Positions 37,444-46,947 of a stretch of 64,000 nt of DNA are shown here, one piece after another (position 1 is the stretch's first letter; each line of letters starts with the position of its first letter). The position numbers were made by a program, and so were the translations under genes. The stretch is from contig NZ_JMQN01000059.1 of assembly GCF_000705555.1 (NCBI RefSeq), positions 62,001 through 126,000 of the forward strand, given 5' to 3'. The DNA comes from Marinobacterium lacunae. Its GTDB lineage: Bacteria > Pseudomonadota > Gammaproteobacteria > Pseudomonadales > Balneatricaceae. The notes beneath the pieces were generated by a model. The model was not told where the DNA came from. It saw only the letters and a list, made by a program, of their open reading frames with translations, and made no database searches.

Positions 37444-38046
37444 TCAAGCATTCTTGCGTTGATCAGCTGACTTGGCTTTCAGCTTGACCTTGACCTCTGG
37501 TTTGGCAACGGGCTCAACTTTTTCACCTACGGATGCAGGCTTAGAGGCGACAGTACCAGTCAGTGGGATTTCCCAGTTGCTGACCTGCTCACGAGTCTCC
37601 GCGTCAAAGCCGCAAAAGGTTACTTTATCCGCGTAATCTTCGCTATCTGCTTCCATGACGAAAAACCAAAGAATCGCCGCGTCTGACTCACTTAGCGGAA
37701 GCAACGATTGCTGCTGAAGCGCAGCGGGGCTAGCTATAAAGCGGCGTTCTTCCGGAGTTTCCGGCTCTCCGCGATAAAAGCGGACCGGAACACCGTTGAT
37801 AGAAAAGGTGAAGCGTCCTTCCGGGTTAACGATCCCGAGCCAAGGTTTACGCTTTGAGTAGGCTTCACGGATCAACCTATTCCTGATGCACTCGTAAACG
37901 CGCAGTCCCAATCCTCGTTTAGTATCTCCCACTCCATTGGGGTCATATAGGTCTACAACCTCACCGCGTATATCGGTGATGAATTTGGCTAACTCAACCA
38001 AATGGTCTTGCGATAGGAGAGGGTTAACTTCCCAAGGATTACGCAT
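37444..38046 (-). CDS. hypothetical partner of the XRE-ImmA gene
   Basis: 200 residues, first gene of a two-gene operon with the XRE-ImmA protein. The N-terminal half is helical (DHLVELAKFITDIRGEVVDLYDP), the centre is beta-rich (LGIVNPEGRFTFSINGVPVRFYRGEPETPEERR), and the tail is Lys-rich and low in complexity. It resembles the small partners found with ImmA proteins in toxin-antitoxin-like pairs. No family recognised. The 38047-38382 gap upstream is AT-rich and without a recognisable gene. Confidence 0.7.
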   Translation of the reverse strand: MRNPWEVNPLLSQDHLVELAKFITDIRGEVVDLYDPNGVGDTKRGLGLRVYECIRNRLIREAYSKRKPWLGIVNPEGRFTFSINGVPVRFYRGEPETPEERRFIASPAALQQQSLLPLSESDAAILWFFVMEADSEDYADKVTFCGFDAETREQVSNWEIPLTGTVASKPASVGEKVEPVAKPEVKVKLKAKSADQRKNA

Positions 38047-38382
38047 ATTGAAAGTACCTGTGCGGTGAAATGTTCAGATAGCATAACATGCAAATAAATA
38101 GATTTGTAAACATGAAATAAGATTGTAAACGACGCTTTGGTATGTCAACTTAACGGCTATGGCGGAGGTGCAGTGAGGTCCGGTAGTGATGATACTCATG
38201 CAGTTGGCAGCTGTTCATCGTCGCTATTTGTATCTAGCGCAAATGCGCTTGGAGAGGGCATGTGAAGCAGAACGCCGTAACGCAAGGTGAAGTTTCACCG
38301 CTTGGGTTTCGCCTCCACTGACAAGCGGAGAGTGTTGGCGGCGCAAGCATTCCGAGTTATCTAAGGAAAGAGGGAACGTTTT

Positions 38383-39072
38383 ATGGCGAGATGCACAGCT
38401 CCAGTAAATGGACATCGTTCAGCGAGCGCGGCTGCGGCCTGCCCCGCATGCCGCAGTCGCCAAAGAGGCTATGGGGGATATTACCCGTCCTCATCGTACT
38501 CGCCATCAGGCAGAAGTGTTGGTGGCGTCACCAGCAGTGGTGGGTCCAGTCGTAGCGCGAAACCTAGATGGTCACCATCCAGTTCGACTGCGGTCTACAC
38601 ATCTGCCGAAGTGCAAGCACTTAACCCAGTGCGCCGCAGCGTAGAGGCCCGAGCGGAGGTTCCCGAGCGCCGGGACGTCTTTCTTTGTCACGCATGGGAT
38701 GACCGGAGAGAGGCAGCAAAGATGCTGCACGATCAGCTTGAATCACGTGGTGTCTCGGTTTGGTTCAGCGAAAAGGATGTTGCTCTCGGCGCACCGTTGC
38801 TCCGCGAAATAGACAAAGGACTGGCGAAGTCCCGTGTCGGGATCGTTCTCGTGACTCCTGCGTTTCTGAGTCGCATACAAGGAGAGGGTATTGCCGACAA
38901 AGAGCTTTCAGCGCTGTTAGCACGTGACCTGCTCGTTCCAATTGTCCACGACACGACATATGAAGCGCTCCGCGATGTCAGTCCACTGCTTGGCTCCCGA
39001 AGTGGCCTGAGCACTGCGGAAAATTCGATGTCAGAGGTCGCAGAAAAGCTCGCTGAGTTGGTCACACTCTAG
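38383..39072 (+). CDS. TIR-domain protein with N-terminal Cys motif and Ser-rich linker
   Basis: 229 residues. Cys at 4 and a CPAC motif at 20-23 (with a His in NGHRS) look like a small zinc site. Residues 30-75 are a Ser/Gly/Tyr-rich linker. The TIR domain from about residue 95 has RDVFLCHAWDD, VSVWFSEKDVALG and a likely catalytic Glu in ADKELSALL. TIR domains of this kind often consume NAD+ in phage defence. No adjacent sensor gene is obvious. Confidence 0.85.
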   Translation: MARCTAPVNGHRSASAAAACPACRSRQRGYGGYYPSSSYSPSGRSVGGVTSSGGSSRSAKPRWSPSSSTAVYTSAEVQALNPVRRSVEARAEVPERRDVFLCHAWDDRREAAKMLHDQLESRGVSVWFSEKDVALGAPLLREIDKGLAKSRVGIVLVTPAFLSRIQGEGIADKELSALLARDLLVPIVHDTTYEALRDVSPLLGSRSGLSTAENSMSEVAEKLAELVTL

Positions 39073-39122
39073 CTCTTGATGATGTCACTGTGCCCACAGG
39101 GTGGAGGTTAGAGTTATAAACC

Positions 39123-39611
39123 ATGAATCATCTTGAGCAGCTAGTTTCAGAGTGGTACGAATATCGAGGATATTTTGTAAGAAGAAATGTCCAAGTTGGC
39201 CCGCGCCCCAAAGGCGGCTATGAGTGCGAGCTGGATGTGGTTGCCTTTCACCCAACTTTTCATCATCTTGTTCATATCGAACCGTCAATGGATGCACATT
39301 CATGGGCGAAACGCGAAGAACGCTATACCAAGAAATTTGAGGCCGGGAGAAAATACATACCGGCTCTGTTTGAAGGGCTCAATTTGCCCACTAATATTGA
39401 GCAAATTGCCCTGCTAGGCTTTGCCAGCAATGCGAATGTGAAAACATTAGCTGGCGGTCGCGTAATGACTACGTCAGAACTATTTATTGAAATGGTGGCA
39501 GAGCTTTCTAGTAAGAAAGTTTCGTCAGCGGCAGTACCAGAGCAATATCCTCTATTACGAACTATACAATTTGCTTGTGAGCACCGTGTTTCAGCCGGAT
39601 GGTGCCAATAA
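39123..39611 (+). CDS. PD-(D/E)xK nuclease-like protein
   Basis: 162 residues. The core looks like a short Vsr/RE-like fold: YECELDVVAFHPTFHHLVHIE, with Glu, Asp and Glu in the positions of the metal site; the usual Lys is not obvious. N-terminal LEQLVSEWYEYRGYFVRRNV resembles the start of DUF-type restriction proteins. It lies in the AT-rich stretch 39.1-41.5 kb. Catalysis unproven. Confidence 0.65.
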   Translation: MNHLEQLVSEWYEYRGYFVRRNVQVGPRPKGGYECELDVVAFHPTFHHLVHIEPSMDAHSWAKREERYTKKFEAGRKYIPALFEGLNLPTNIEQIALLGFASNANVKTLAGGRVMTTSELFIEMVAELSSKKVSSAAVPEQYPLLRTIQFACEHRVSAGWCQ

Positions 39612-39622
39612 AGGGCTTAACC

Positions 39623-40069
39623 ATGGTGTGTAAAGACGACTTAAACGCGCTGCAAAGGAAAAAATTGACTGCCGCAGCGAGCATATTACATAGAACAGCA
39701 CACCTATATGATGGTACACAAAGCCTGCTTCCCTTATGGGGCGGTGGTGTGATTACACATGGTGTTCCAAAATTCAAAAAATGCATTATCGGTATTACAG
39801 AAGATGCAAAAATAGCGAAAAAAGAAGATAGAACGAGCGATCATTTGTATAGAGTCACCGAAACCGCCAAATACGTACTTAGTAAAATCGTGGAAGATGA
39901 TTTAGATGTAAGTGCAATTGAAGATGTTTTATTGGCGCGATCTGCATTAATGATCACCACCCGGTCTGAAAATAATAAAAAGTTGAAAGATGCATTAAAA
40001 CAGTGTGAGAACAAGGATTCGTGGCAGGAACTGTATGAGAAAGCAGGGATTAAATACGAATTATACTAG
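39623..40069 (+). CDS. hypothetical protein of AT-rich cluster
   Basis: 148 residues starting MVCKDDLNALQRKKL; an in-frame upstream start at 39599 would overlap the preceding gene by 13 nt. The segment DHLYRVTETAKYVLSKI followed by RSALMITTRSENNKKLKDAL faintly resembles HNH-type proteins, but cysteine/zinc residues are lacking. It overlaps or abuts the nuclease-like gene, so the two are probably co-expressed. Family not recognised. Confidence 0.65.
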   Translation: MVCKDDLNALQRKKLTAAASILHRTAHLYDGTQSLLPLWGGGVITHGVPKFKKCIIGITEDAKIAKKEDRTSDHLYRVTETAKYVLSKIVEDDLDVSAIEDVLLARSALMITTRSENNKKLKDALKQCENKDSWQELYEKAGIKYELY

Positions 40070-40180
40070 CCATTTTAAGAAAAAATCTTTTCCGAAAAAA
40101 TAATGAGAGTTTAAAAGAATCGATAGTGAAATAAGAAGCCTTATCATGGCCTGATGTGCTACAAAAAGGAGTTTTGATTT

Positions 40181-40744
40181 ATGGAATTACCAGATTTGGA
40201 TCAACCTTGTGGGGCGCATTTCATATATCGCGATTTCTGCGAATGTAGCGACACATGGAAAGCTCATAAAATAGACAACACCCCGAAAGAGCTTGAGACA
40301 TATGAATCTATAAGAGATATGTGTCGTGAAATTCTTGATCCAGTTTGGCGAGAATTTGGTGAAGTAAAACTGACTTATGGTTTTAGCTCTCCTGCCTTGG
40401 TTAATCTGGTTAAAAAGCAGAGTTATCCCAATATTACGCCAAGCGGCGATCAGCATTCCGGGTCTGAAATTAACAGAAACGGCAAGCGGATATGCAGTCG
40501 CCTTGGAATATCTGTAGATTTCTACGTAAAGGGTGTCAGTTCGTTACAGGTGGCTCAGTGGGTGGTGAAGAATACAAATTTTGATCGGCTGTATTTTTAT
40601 TCATCACATAGACCCTTTCATGTATCCGTCGGACCGGAATGCAAAAAAAAGATAGTTTTGATGGATGGTTACAGAGGAGGGAGGCATCAGCCTATAAATC
40701 GAAGTGTCGAACAGTTCCTGTCACTTGATGAGAAATTAAATTAA
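40181..40744 (+). CDS. peptidase M15-like (DD-peptidase fold) protein
   Basis: 187 residues, no signal peptide. The layout QHSG ... GISVDFYV ... RPFHVSVGP places His, Asp and His as in M15/Hedgehog-type zinc sites. TYGFSSPALVNLVKK precedes it, where M15 enzymes have a substrate-binding strand. Cytoplasmic M15-like proteins occur in some DNA-modification or defence loci, so a cell-wall role is doubtful. It has a separate 111-bp leader. Inference only. Confidence 0.6.
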   Translation: MELPDLDQPCGAHFIYRDFCECSDTWKAHKIDNTPKELETYESIRDMCREILDPVWREFGEVKLTYGFSSPALVNLVKKQSYPNITPSGDQHSGSEINRNGKRICSRLGISVDFYVKGVSSLQVAQWVVKNTNFDRLYFYSSHRPFHVSVGPECKKKIVLMDGYRGGRHQPINRSVEQFLSLDEKLN

Positions 40745-40818
40745 TCGCTGAAATTAAAATTGCTTAGGATAGCATTTATGCATGCTTAATTTACAAGTGT
40801 CTATATAGAGGTGATCCG

Positions 40819-41505
40819 GTGCCACAGGTAATGGAAAAATTCGCAGATAGGCTTCATAGGGAATGGCTACCATCTTATTGTAATGCCTCTAACCGCCAAT
40901 ATTCCATTGAAGGGTTCAAATCTTCAACAATAGGAAACCTTAGTAGTTTTGACGCAATGTGGTTCATGCGAGCTATTGATGATGCTTTGGTCACTGAAAA
41001 TGAAGGTTATTTTTTAGCACCCAAAAGCTCCGCAAAGGAAATGCTGTTTTGGGAAGGTTCGAAAAAGGAAAGTCCACGCCCAATTTTTTTGTGGATCGAG
41101 CCAATTATAACCATCGGAGCTATTGCTCGGTTAAATAAGCAATTCGGATGGCCTTCTTCACAGCTCGGAGCACAGTCGAAGACGTGGGAATTTGATTTAG
41201 TATGTTACTGTTCGGACACCGGTGTTGAGCACATTGTTTGTGAAGTTAAGAGGACCTCGAAGGAAATAGAAAAGCTCTTGCACTTCATGCATTACTATAG
41301 TGCAAGAGAAAAACAAGAAATTGAGCCAAAAAATCAAACTGAACGAAATGCATACCGGAAAGTTCAGGGTATAAGAAAAATATGGCCTAAGATATTTTGG
41401 GCGCTAGGGCCTAATGACGATAGCCATATATTTAAGATTGTTCGCACTGAGGGTTCCGAAAATTTCGATCTATTGCCTGTTACTGAAGATGAACTAATGT
41501 ATTAG
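40819..41505 (+). CDS. putative PD-(D/E)xK protein of AT-rich cluster
   Basis: 228 residues. Core TWEFDLVCYCSD ... HIVCEVKRTSKEIEKL gives Asp and Glu-x-Lys in the spacing of PD-(D/E)xK nucleases. The N-terminal half has LSSFDAMWFMRAIDDALV and an acidic/aromatic segment. Start GTG 40819; ATG 40831 is also possible. It is the last gene of the rightward cluster and faces hsdR across a bidirectional terminator. Confidence 0.65.
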   Translation: MPQVMEKFADRLHREWLPSYCNASNRQYSIEGFKSSTIGNLSSFDAMWFMRAIDDALVTENEGYFLAPKSSAKEMLFWEGSKKESPRPIFLWIEPIITIGAIARLNKQFGWPSSQLGAQSKTWEFDLVCYCSDTGVEHIVCEVKRTSKEIEKLLHFMHYYSAREKQEIEPKNQTERNAYRKVQGIRKIWPKIFWALGPNDDSHIFKIVRTEGSENFDLLPVTEDELMY

Positions 41506-41710
41506 GACGTATCGTTGGTTAGAGCCCCACGCAAGATCGACTAGAGCCTTAGATTGCCGAATACATCAGACATCGCTAATGTACATCAAATAGCACAGGG
41601 GCATTCGTCATGGGACGACGTATAGATGAAGGAACTCAGCTAGCACAATCCTCCCTGATACAGCCGTCATGAGCTCAAATAGGTGCTCATGTGCTTCAAC
41701 GATCACGATT

Positions 41711-41743
41711 AAAAAAGGCCAACCAATCGAGATCGGCCTTTTT
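41711..41743. terminator. bidirectional terminator between converging operons
   Basis: AAAAAGGCC ... GGCCTTTTT forms a 9-bp stem whose A and T runs serve both strands. It separates the rightward nuclease-like gene from leftward hsdR. The rest of 41506-41759 shows no gene. Confidence 0.85.
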
Positions 41744-41759
41744 AGCATGTACAGCTCTA

Positions 41760-44700
41760 TCAGGTTGACCACCCATTAGACAGCACCTCAGCCTGCTTAA
41801 GCACGAGCTCAACAGCCGCAGGGGCGTCATCAGGCGGATACTTGTAACGCTGGAGGGTTCGGCGCACTAGAATGCGCAATTTGGCTCGGACGCTCTCACG
41901 CACTTGCCAATCGACAGTCGTAGACTTGCGCAGCTTGTCTGTAATTTCGACGGCGATCTTCTTCAGAATGGCGTCACCCAATTCGCGAACGGCACTCTCA
42001 TTGTTAGCAAGGGCGTCATAGAAGGCGATCTCGTCTGGGTTGAGGCCAAGCGCAGCTTCACGAGCCATCTCTTCCTGAAACTGCTTCGCCATAGCGATCA
42101 GTTCTTCGATCACCTGTGCGGTTTCAATGGCCCTGTTGTTGTATTTGCGGAGTGTCTCTTGAAGCCGGTCGGCGTATTTTTTCTCTTGCACCACGTTGTT
42201 GCCAGTCTTCGCTTTGATATCGTCCTTGAGCAGCTTCTCTAACAGCTCGACGGCGAGATTCTTGTACGGCATCTGCCGAACATCTTCCAGAAACTCATCA
42301 GATAGCAGACCGATGTTGGGTTTATCCAGTCCGCACAGAGCAAAGACATCATCAACGCCTTCAGCGACGATGGCGTTGTCCAAAATCTGCTTCAGAGCCG
42401 AGTTCTTTTCAGACTGTGAGAGCTTACGGTCAACACTTGTGTGCTTGGTGATCGCGGCTTTGACCGCAGAGAGGAAGGCGATCTCTTTCTGCAACTGGCG
42501 GGCTTCATCCAGCGTACCGCAGAGTGAGAAAGCCTTGGTCATCGCGAGCACGGTATCAAGGAAGCGCTTCTTGCCATCAGGAAGGCCAAGAATGTAGTTA
42601 GCCGCACCGATCAGCAGTTTCTGTGGCTTGGTTTCGAACTCACTGTAATCGAAGCCTTCGCCCTGAGGGCCTTTAGCAAACATGCCGTGAACGATATCCA
42701 GCTTCTCCAGCAGAATCGCATAAGCCTCTTCGGCGCTATGGGTAGGGGAGCCCTTACCCTTTGAATCGGTATACGTTTTCAGCGCCTGCTTCAGCTCATT
42801 GGCGATGCCAATGTAGTCGACCACGAGTCCACCGGGTTTGTCCTTGAACACTCGGTTCACACGGGCGATGGCCTGCATCAGGTTATGGCCCTTCATCGGT
42901 TTGTCGATATACATTGTATGGCAGCAGGGGGCATCGAACCCGGTAAGCCACATGTCGCGCACGATCACCAGTTTTAGCGGGTCATTAACGTCCTTGAACC
43001 GCTTCTCCAGCCGTTTTTTCGTTTGTTTATTGTAGATGTGAGGCTGTAGCTCGGCTTTATCCGATGCAGAGCCGGTCATCACAATCTTGATGGCGCCTTT
43101 CTCTGGATCGGTGTCATGCCAGTCAGGGCGCAGTGCGATAATCGCGTCGTAGAGTTGCACGCAAATATCTCGGCTCATGGCGACGATCATCGCTTTTCCA
43201 TCAACAGTTGCGGTACGTGCCTCAAAGTGAGCCACTAAGTCCTCAGCGACCTGCTTTAGGCGAGGGCCTGCACCCACCAGCTTCTCCAAACGGCTCCATT
43301 CACCTTTAGTGCGCTCGCGGGCACCGACATCCTCTTCATCTTCAACGACCTCGTCGACCTGATCCGACAGCTCCTCTATAAGTTCGCGATTGATATTAAG
43401 CTTGGCCAGCCGGGATTCGTAATAGATTGGAACGGTAGCGCCATCTTCTACCGCATCCTGTATGTCATAGATCGAGACATAGTCACCGAAGACGGCACGA
43501 GTGTCCTTGTCATCACTAGAGATCGGTGTGCCAGTAAAGCCAATGAAAGCCGCATTGGGTAGGGCATCACGCATGTGTTTTGCGTAACCAAACTTGTAGC
43601 TGCCATCTTGTTTCAGGGTTGCTTTCAGGCCGTATTGACTACGATGCGCTTCGTCAGAGATCACCACGATATTATGCCGGTCGTTCAGAATTGGATGCCC
43701 CGATTCATCATCCAGCAGGGCGAATTTCTGTACGGTCGTAAAGATGATGCCACCTGACTCGCGCTCGGCAAGTAACTGGCGCAATGCATCTCTGTCCTCA
43801 GCCTGAACAGGCGTCTGTTTCAAAAGCTCTTTAGCCGCGCTGAACGTAGCGAACAGCTGTCCATCAAGATCATTCCGATCCGTTACGACAATCAGGGTCG
43901 GATTGTTCATCTGCGGCTGTTGAAGCAGCTTACCGGCATAGCAGCACATTGAAATGCTCTTACCTGAGCCCTGTGTATGCCAGACCACACCGGCCTTCTT
44001 GCTTCCGGGCACTACGCGCTCGCCATAAGGGGCTCGGCGCTCAGCTATTCCATCGACATGTTCAGCGGCGATGACCGTTGCTTTGACCGCTTCACGTACG
44101 GCATGGAACTGGTGATACCCGGCGATCTTCTTGATCAATTTATCGGAATCGGTCTCGAACAGGACAAAGTAGCGGATATAGTCCAGCAGCAATTCCCGGT
44201 CGAAGAAACCACGGACCAGCGTTTCCAACTGCCAGTCCAGAACAGGTTTGTCATCTTCATGTTTGATCGTACGCCAAGGAAGAAAACGCTCCATATTTGC
44301 TGTAAGGGAGCCAATCTTCGCCTTCCATCCATCACTAACGACAAGGGCTTCGTTGAAGACAAACAGCTCCGGCAATTCGTCTTTGTATGTTTGAAGCTGG
44401 TTGAACGCGTCTAAAATATCCGCGTTTTCGGCACTAGGGCTCTTGAGCTCAATAACCGCTAAAGGCAGCCCGTTGATGAAGCAGACGACATCCGGGCGTC
44501 GTAGCTGCTTACTACCTTGAATAGTGAACTGGTTAATCGCGCGGAAACGGTTGCTGTTCAAGGATTCGAAGTCGATCAAGAAGGCGTGGTCGTGGACGAC
44601 CTTGTCATCCGTTTTGTACTCAACTGGAACACCTTCAAGTAGCAACCGATGAAAACCTCGGTTACTTGCAACGGGATCGAGGCTTTCAGGTTTGCTCACC

Positions 44701-44909
44701 AAAGCAAGCGTCTGTTCAACCGCTGAATCGGGCAAGTGGGTATTGATGCGTCGGATTGCTGCTTCAAGATCATCAAGTAACAGAACCTGTCGGTAGTCTT
44801 TGCGCTCTGGGGTCGGGCCGTCACAGGCTATGTCAGGCCCGTGGGCGATCTCCCAGCCGTTGTCGGCGAACCAGTCGAGGCAGGCGTGTTCCAGTTGATC
44901 TTCGTTCAT
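41760..44909 (-). CDS. hsdR: type I restriction endonuclease subunit R
   Basis: 1049-residue motor/nuclease subunit. The nuclease core has Asp140 (RRPDVV) and Glu154-x-Lys156 (VIELKSP). The Walker A is QGSGKS (314-318), followed by FTTVQKF and [13 protein letters not shown], then a helicase C domain ([21 protein letters not shown]). It translocates DNA and cuts unmodified DNA. It is the last gene of the operon and is separated from hsdS by four other genes. A remnant of another hsdR start lies upstream at 46861-46906. Confidence 0.95.
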   Translation of the reverse strand: MNEDQLEHACLDWFADNGWEIAHGPDIACDGPTPERKDYRQVLLLDDLEAAIRRINTHLPDSAVEQTLALVSKPESLDPVASNRGFHRLLLEGVPVEYKTDDKVVHDHAFLIDFESLNSNRFRAINQFTIQGSKQLRRPDVVCFINGLPLAVIELKSPSAENADILDAFNQLQTYKDELPELFVFNEALVVSDGWKAKIGSLTANMERFLPWRTIKHEDDKPVLDWQLETLVRGFFDRELLLDYIRYFVLFETDSDKLIKKIAGYHQFHAVREAVKATVIAAEHVDGIAERRAPYGERVVPGSKKAGVVWHTQGSGKSISMCCYAGKLLQQPQMNNPTLIVVTDRNDLDGQLFATFSAAKELLKQTPVQAEDRDALRQLLAERESGGIIFTTVQKFALLDDESGHPILNDRHNIVVISDEAHRSQYGLKATLKQDGSYKFGYAKHMRDALPNAAFIGFTGTPISSDDKDTRAVFGDYVSIYDIQDAVEDGATVPIYYESRLAKLNINRELIEELSDQVDEVVEDEEDVGARERTKGEWSRLEKLVGAGPRLKQVAEDLVAHFEARTATVDGKAMIVAMSRDICVQLYDAIIALRPDWHDTDPEKGAIKIVMTGSASDKAELQPHIYNKQTKKRLEKRFKDVNDPLKLVIVRDMWLTGFDAPCCHTMYIDKPMKGHNLMQAIARVNRVFKDKPGGLVVDYIGIANELKQALKTYTDSKGKGSPTHSAEEAYAILLEKLDIVHGMFAKGPQGEGFDYSEFETKPQKLLIGAANYILGLPDGKKRFLDTVLAMTKAFSLCGTLDEARQLQKEIAFLSAVKAAITKHTSVDRKLSQSEKNSALKQILDNAIVAEGVDDVFALCGLDKPNIGLLSDEFLEDVRQMPYKNLAVELLEKLLKDDIKAKTGNNVVQEKKYADRLQETLRKYNNRAIETAQVIEELIAMAKQFQEEMAREAALGLNPDEIAFYDALANNESAVRELGDAILKKIAVEITDKLRKSTTVDWQVRESVRAKLRILVRRTLQRYKYPPDDAPAAVELVLKQAEVLSNGWST

Positions 44910-44992
44910 CGGCAGTCCTTTAGCTCAATATTTCTTATCGTATTCTCGGGTGATATTACCTGAGCACTCCGACTTGTGCTCATCAGCCACAT

Positions 44993-45706
44993 TTATCGAT
45001 CTTCAAAATCATCACGGCGGGTAGGGTTACCTACTGTTTTCTGCTGAACGCTCTCAGTAATAGTGGTCGTGTCGACGATGGAGCGCAGTTCTTGAACTTG
45101 ATATCGAAGGCCGCCGATTTGCTTACCTATAGCATCTAAAGAGTCTACCGCCTTCAGCAACGGGGGCTTCTCGAATATTCCGGGCAACCCATTGAATTGC
45201 ATGATGTCCATTGGATAGGTTTGGGTATACCTCTTTCCATGTAGGTTCTTCCATTCGACCTTGATTTTGAATGGTTTGAGCGGGTCCATTTCATTTTTAT
45301 CTTTACTACCGCTGGGTCGTACAAGTCGGAAGCCCACAGCAAACAAAAAACTGAATTTCTTGCCGCTAGGGATAAGCGTCATGGCTGGTCGGGATTCTGA
45401 ATGATCGAGGATGATCTCGTATTTGCTGAAGTCATCCGGGTTTGCGATGAACGAAAAAGACACGTCAATGGCTGGGCCGCTCCCCACATTCGAGAGTGAA
45501 ATGTTAATGGCCCCGGAACCGTTCGGGTGAACTTCGAAATGGGGTACTACTTTCGGCTCCGAACCCGCTTTACGCAGTGCACGATTTTCCAGCCACAGAA
45601 ACACCGTCAGAAGAGCGATGGCCAGTGTGGACGCTGCGCCTACGAGGCTACCGAATGCAGTGACAGCGGTTTCATGATCTGTGAGCCATTGAATTATTTC
45701 GACCAT
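44993..45706 (-). CDS. membrane-anchored hypothetical protein in the R-M operon
   Basis: 237 residues. One N-terminal membrane helix (FGSLVGAASTLAIALLTVFLWL) precedes an ENRALRK turn and a beta-rich domain (NGSGAINISLSNVGSGPAIDVSFSF). The C-terminus is coiled-coil-like and charged. The fold of the soluble part resembles immunoglobulin-like domains. It is located between the CPCC pair and hsdR, and no catalytic residues are seen. Family not recognised. Confidence 0.7.
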   Translation of the reverse strand: MVEIIQWLTDHETAVTAFGSLVGAASTLAIALLTVFLWLENRALRKAGSEPKVVPHFEVHPNGSGAINISLSNVGSGPAIDVSFSFIANPDDFSKYEIILDHSESRPAMTLIPSGKKFSFLFAVGFRLVRPSGSKDKNEMDPLKPFKIKVEWKNLHGKRYTQTYPMDIMQFNGLPGIFEKPPLLKAVDSLDAIGKQIGGLRYQVQELRSIVDTTTITESVQQKTVGNPTRRDDFEDR

Positions 45707-45743
45707 CGCTATTCTCCATTTCAGCGTTACCAGTCAAACCCTA

Positions 45744-46292
45744 TCAAGGGGTAGACGGGGTGTCGTTTGGCGTTCGGGCTTGCCCAGAACTGTTTTGCTT
45801 CCAAAGCAGCTCGATAATGTCCCATTGCTGAGCAATATCTTTCGGGTCCGACAGCTCCATCAGACGATCATAAGCATCGCACAGCGCTCGTTGACGTTCT
45901 CGCCAGACCTCGGAGCGTATCAACTGCATGGTTGAGTCCGGTATGTCTGAGTCATCTAGCGAAAGCATGCAGAGCGTTACAGCGAAGCTACGCCGAGCCT
46001 CGTTCAGCGTGCCGGGGTTAGGGCCGCTGTTTTCGTAATCTGCCCAAGGGTCGTCTTGTCTATCATCTTCCCAAAAACAGAGAGGGCAATACCCACCGTT
46101 CGCCCGGTGGGGCAGTGTCGGGTAACCGCAGGCTGGGCAAGCGCATTTGTCATTGCCGTGCGTTTCCCTGTTGAGCTCAAAATACACACGCCGAATGGCA
46201 AAGGGAGTACCTGCCCATTCAGGGGGAGGCGTCCACGGGTAGGGAGGAAGCCGGTTCAGCCATGGCAGTGAATCCTCCCGATAGTCGCTCAC
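45744..46292 (-). CDS. CPCC-type cysteine-rich protein (copy 1)
   Basis: 182 residues from a GTG start that overlaps the neighbouring stop as GTGA. Cysteine motif CACPACGYPTLPHR ... YCPLCFWEDDRQDD matches the CPCC family and should bind zinc. The flanking sequence (FAIRRVYFELNRETHG, LNEARRSFAVT, DPKDIAQQWDIIE) aligns with the next gene, so the two are tandem paralogues. Function unknown. Confidence 0.8.
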   Translation of the reverse strand: MSDYREDSLPWLNRLPPYPWTPPPEWAGTPFAIRRVYFELNRETHGNDKCACPACGYPTLPHRANGGYCPLCFWEDDRQDDPWADYENSGPNPGTLNEARRSFAVTLCMLSLDDSDIPDSTMQLIRSEVWRERQRALCDAYDRLMELSDPKDIAQQWDIIELLWKQNSSGQARTPNDTPSTP

Positions 46293-46789
46293 GCAGTCCT
46301 CCAGTGCTCATCAATCGTTGCCCACTGGCGGTCAACGTCGGCGGCATCGGTGTACGTCATCAGTTCATCGAATAGCTGAAATAGCTTGTCACGGTGCGCT
46401 TGAGCACGGCGGCTGAAGATTTTCTCGAAACTGGTCGGATGCATCCAGTTGCGGTCCGTATCGCAGAACATGGTACCTTTTTCCAAGATGTTCCGCCGCG
46501 CTTGATTCAGGCTGACACCGCCGTTCATCTTGCTGATCTCATCGGCATAGGGGTCTTCCGAGAAGTCATCTTCCCAGTCGCAAGCACTACAGTAATCCGA
46601 CTCGATTTGCAGTGTGAGAGTGGGTAATCCACAAGCGTTACAGACCATGTGCCGGTTGCAGTGAGTTTCAAAATGCCCCTCAAAAAACATACGTCGGGCA
46701 GCAAAACGGGTGCCACACCACTGCTCAGGCGGTAGCCAGCAGGCGTAACCGGTCAGAAACTCCATGCGTAGCGGTGCGTTAGCCATCAT
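46289..46789 (-). CDS. CPCC-type cysteine-rich protein (copy 2)
   Basis: 166 residues, a divergent paralogue of its neighbour. The shared blocks are FAARRMFFEGHFETHCN, ACGLPTLT, YCSACDWEDDFSEDP, LNQARRNI and DAADVDRQWATIDEHW. The first cysteines are CNACG, so zinc binding is likely kept. Start is ATG 46789 or 46786. Tandem retention with overlap suggests a heteromer or paired toxin/immunity-like function (inference). Confidence 0.8.
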   Translation of the reverse strand: MMANAPLRMEFLTGYACWLPPEQWCGTRFAARRMFFEGHFETHCNRHMVCNACGLPTLTLQIESDYCSACDWEDDFSEDPYADEISKMNGGVSLNQARRNILEKGTMFCDTDRNWMHPTSFEKIFSRRAQAHRDKLFQLFDELMTYTDAADVDRQWATIDEHWRTA

Positions 46790-46860
46790 CCGTCTCTAAG
46801 GTGGTGAAAGGCGTATGCTTGAGTTGCTGATTGATAACCATCAGTGGAGCACTCAGCGGT

Positions 46861-46906
46861 CTCCCGAACCTTGTCGGCGAACCAACCCCAATTGATCGTC
46901 ATTCAT
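46861..46906 (-). pseudogene. remnant of an hsdR 5' end
   Basis: On the minus strand this reads ATG AAT GAC GAT CAA TTG, then GGTTCGCCGACAA, matching the first codons of hsdR at 44909 (MNEDQL ... WFADN) with an internal deletion and a frame change. It even keeps an AGGAG just upstream of the ATG. It is most easily read as a scar from insertion or recombination that moved hsdR downstream. Confidence 0.65.
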
Positions 46907-46947
46907 CCATCTCCTACTAGCATCAGTGCATACACATCCGCCATAGA

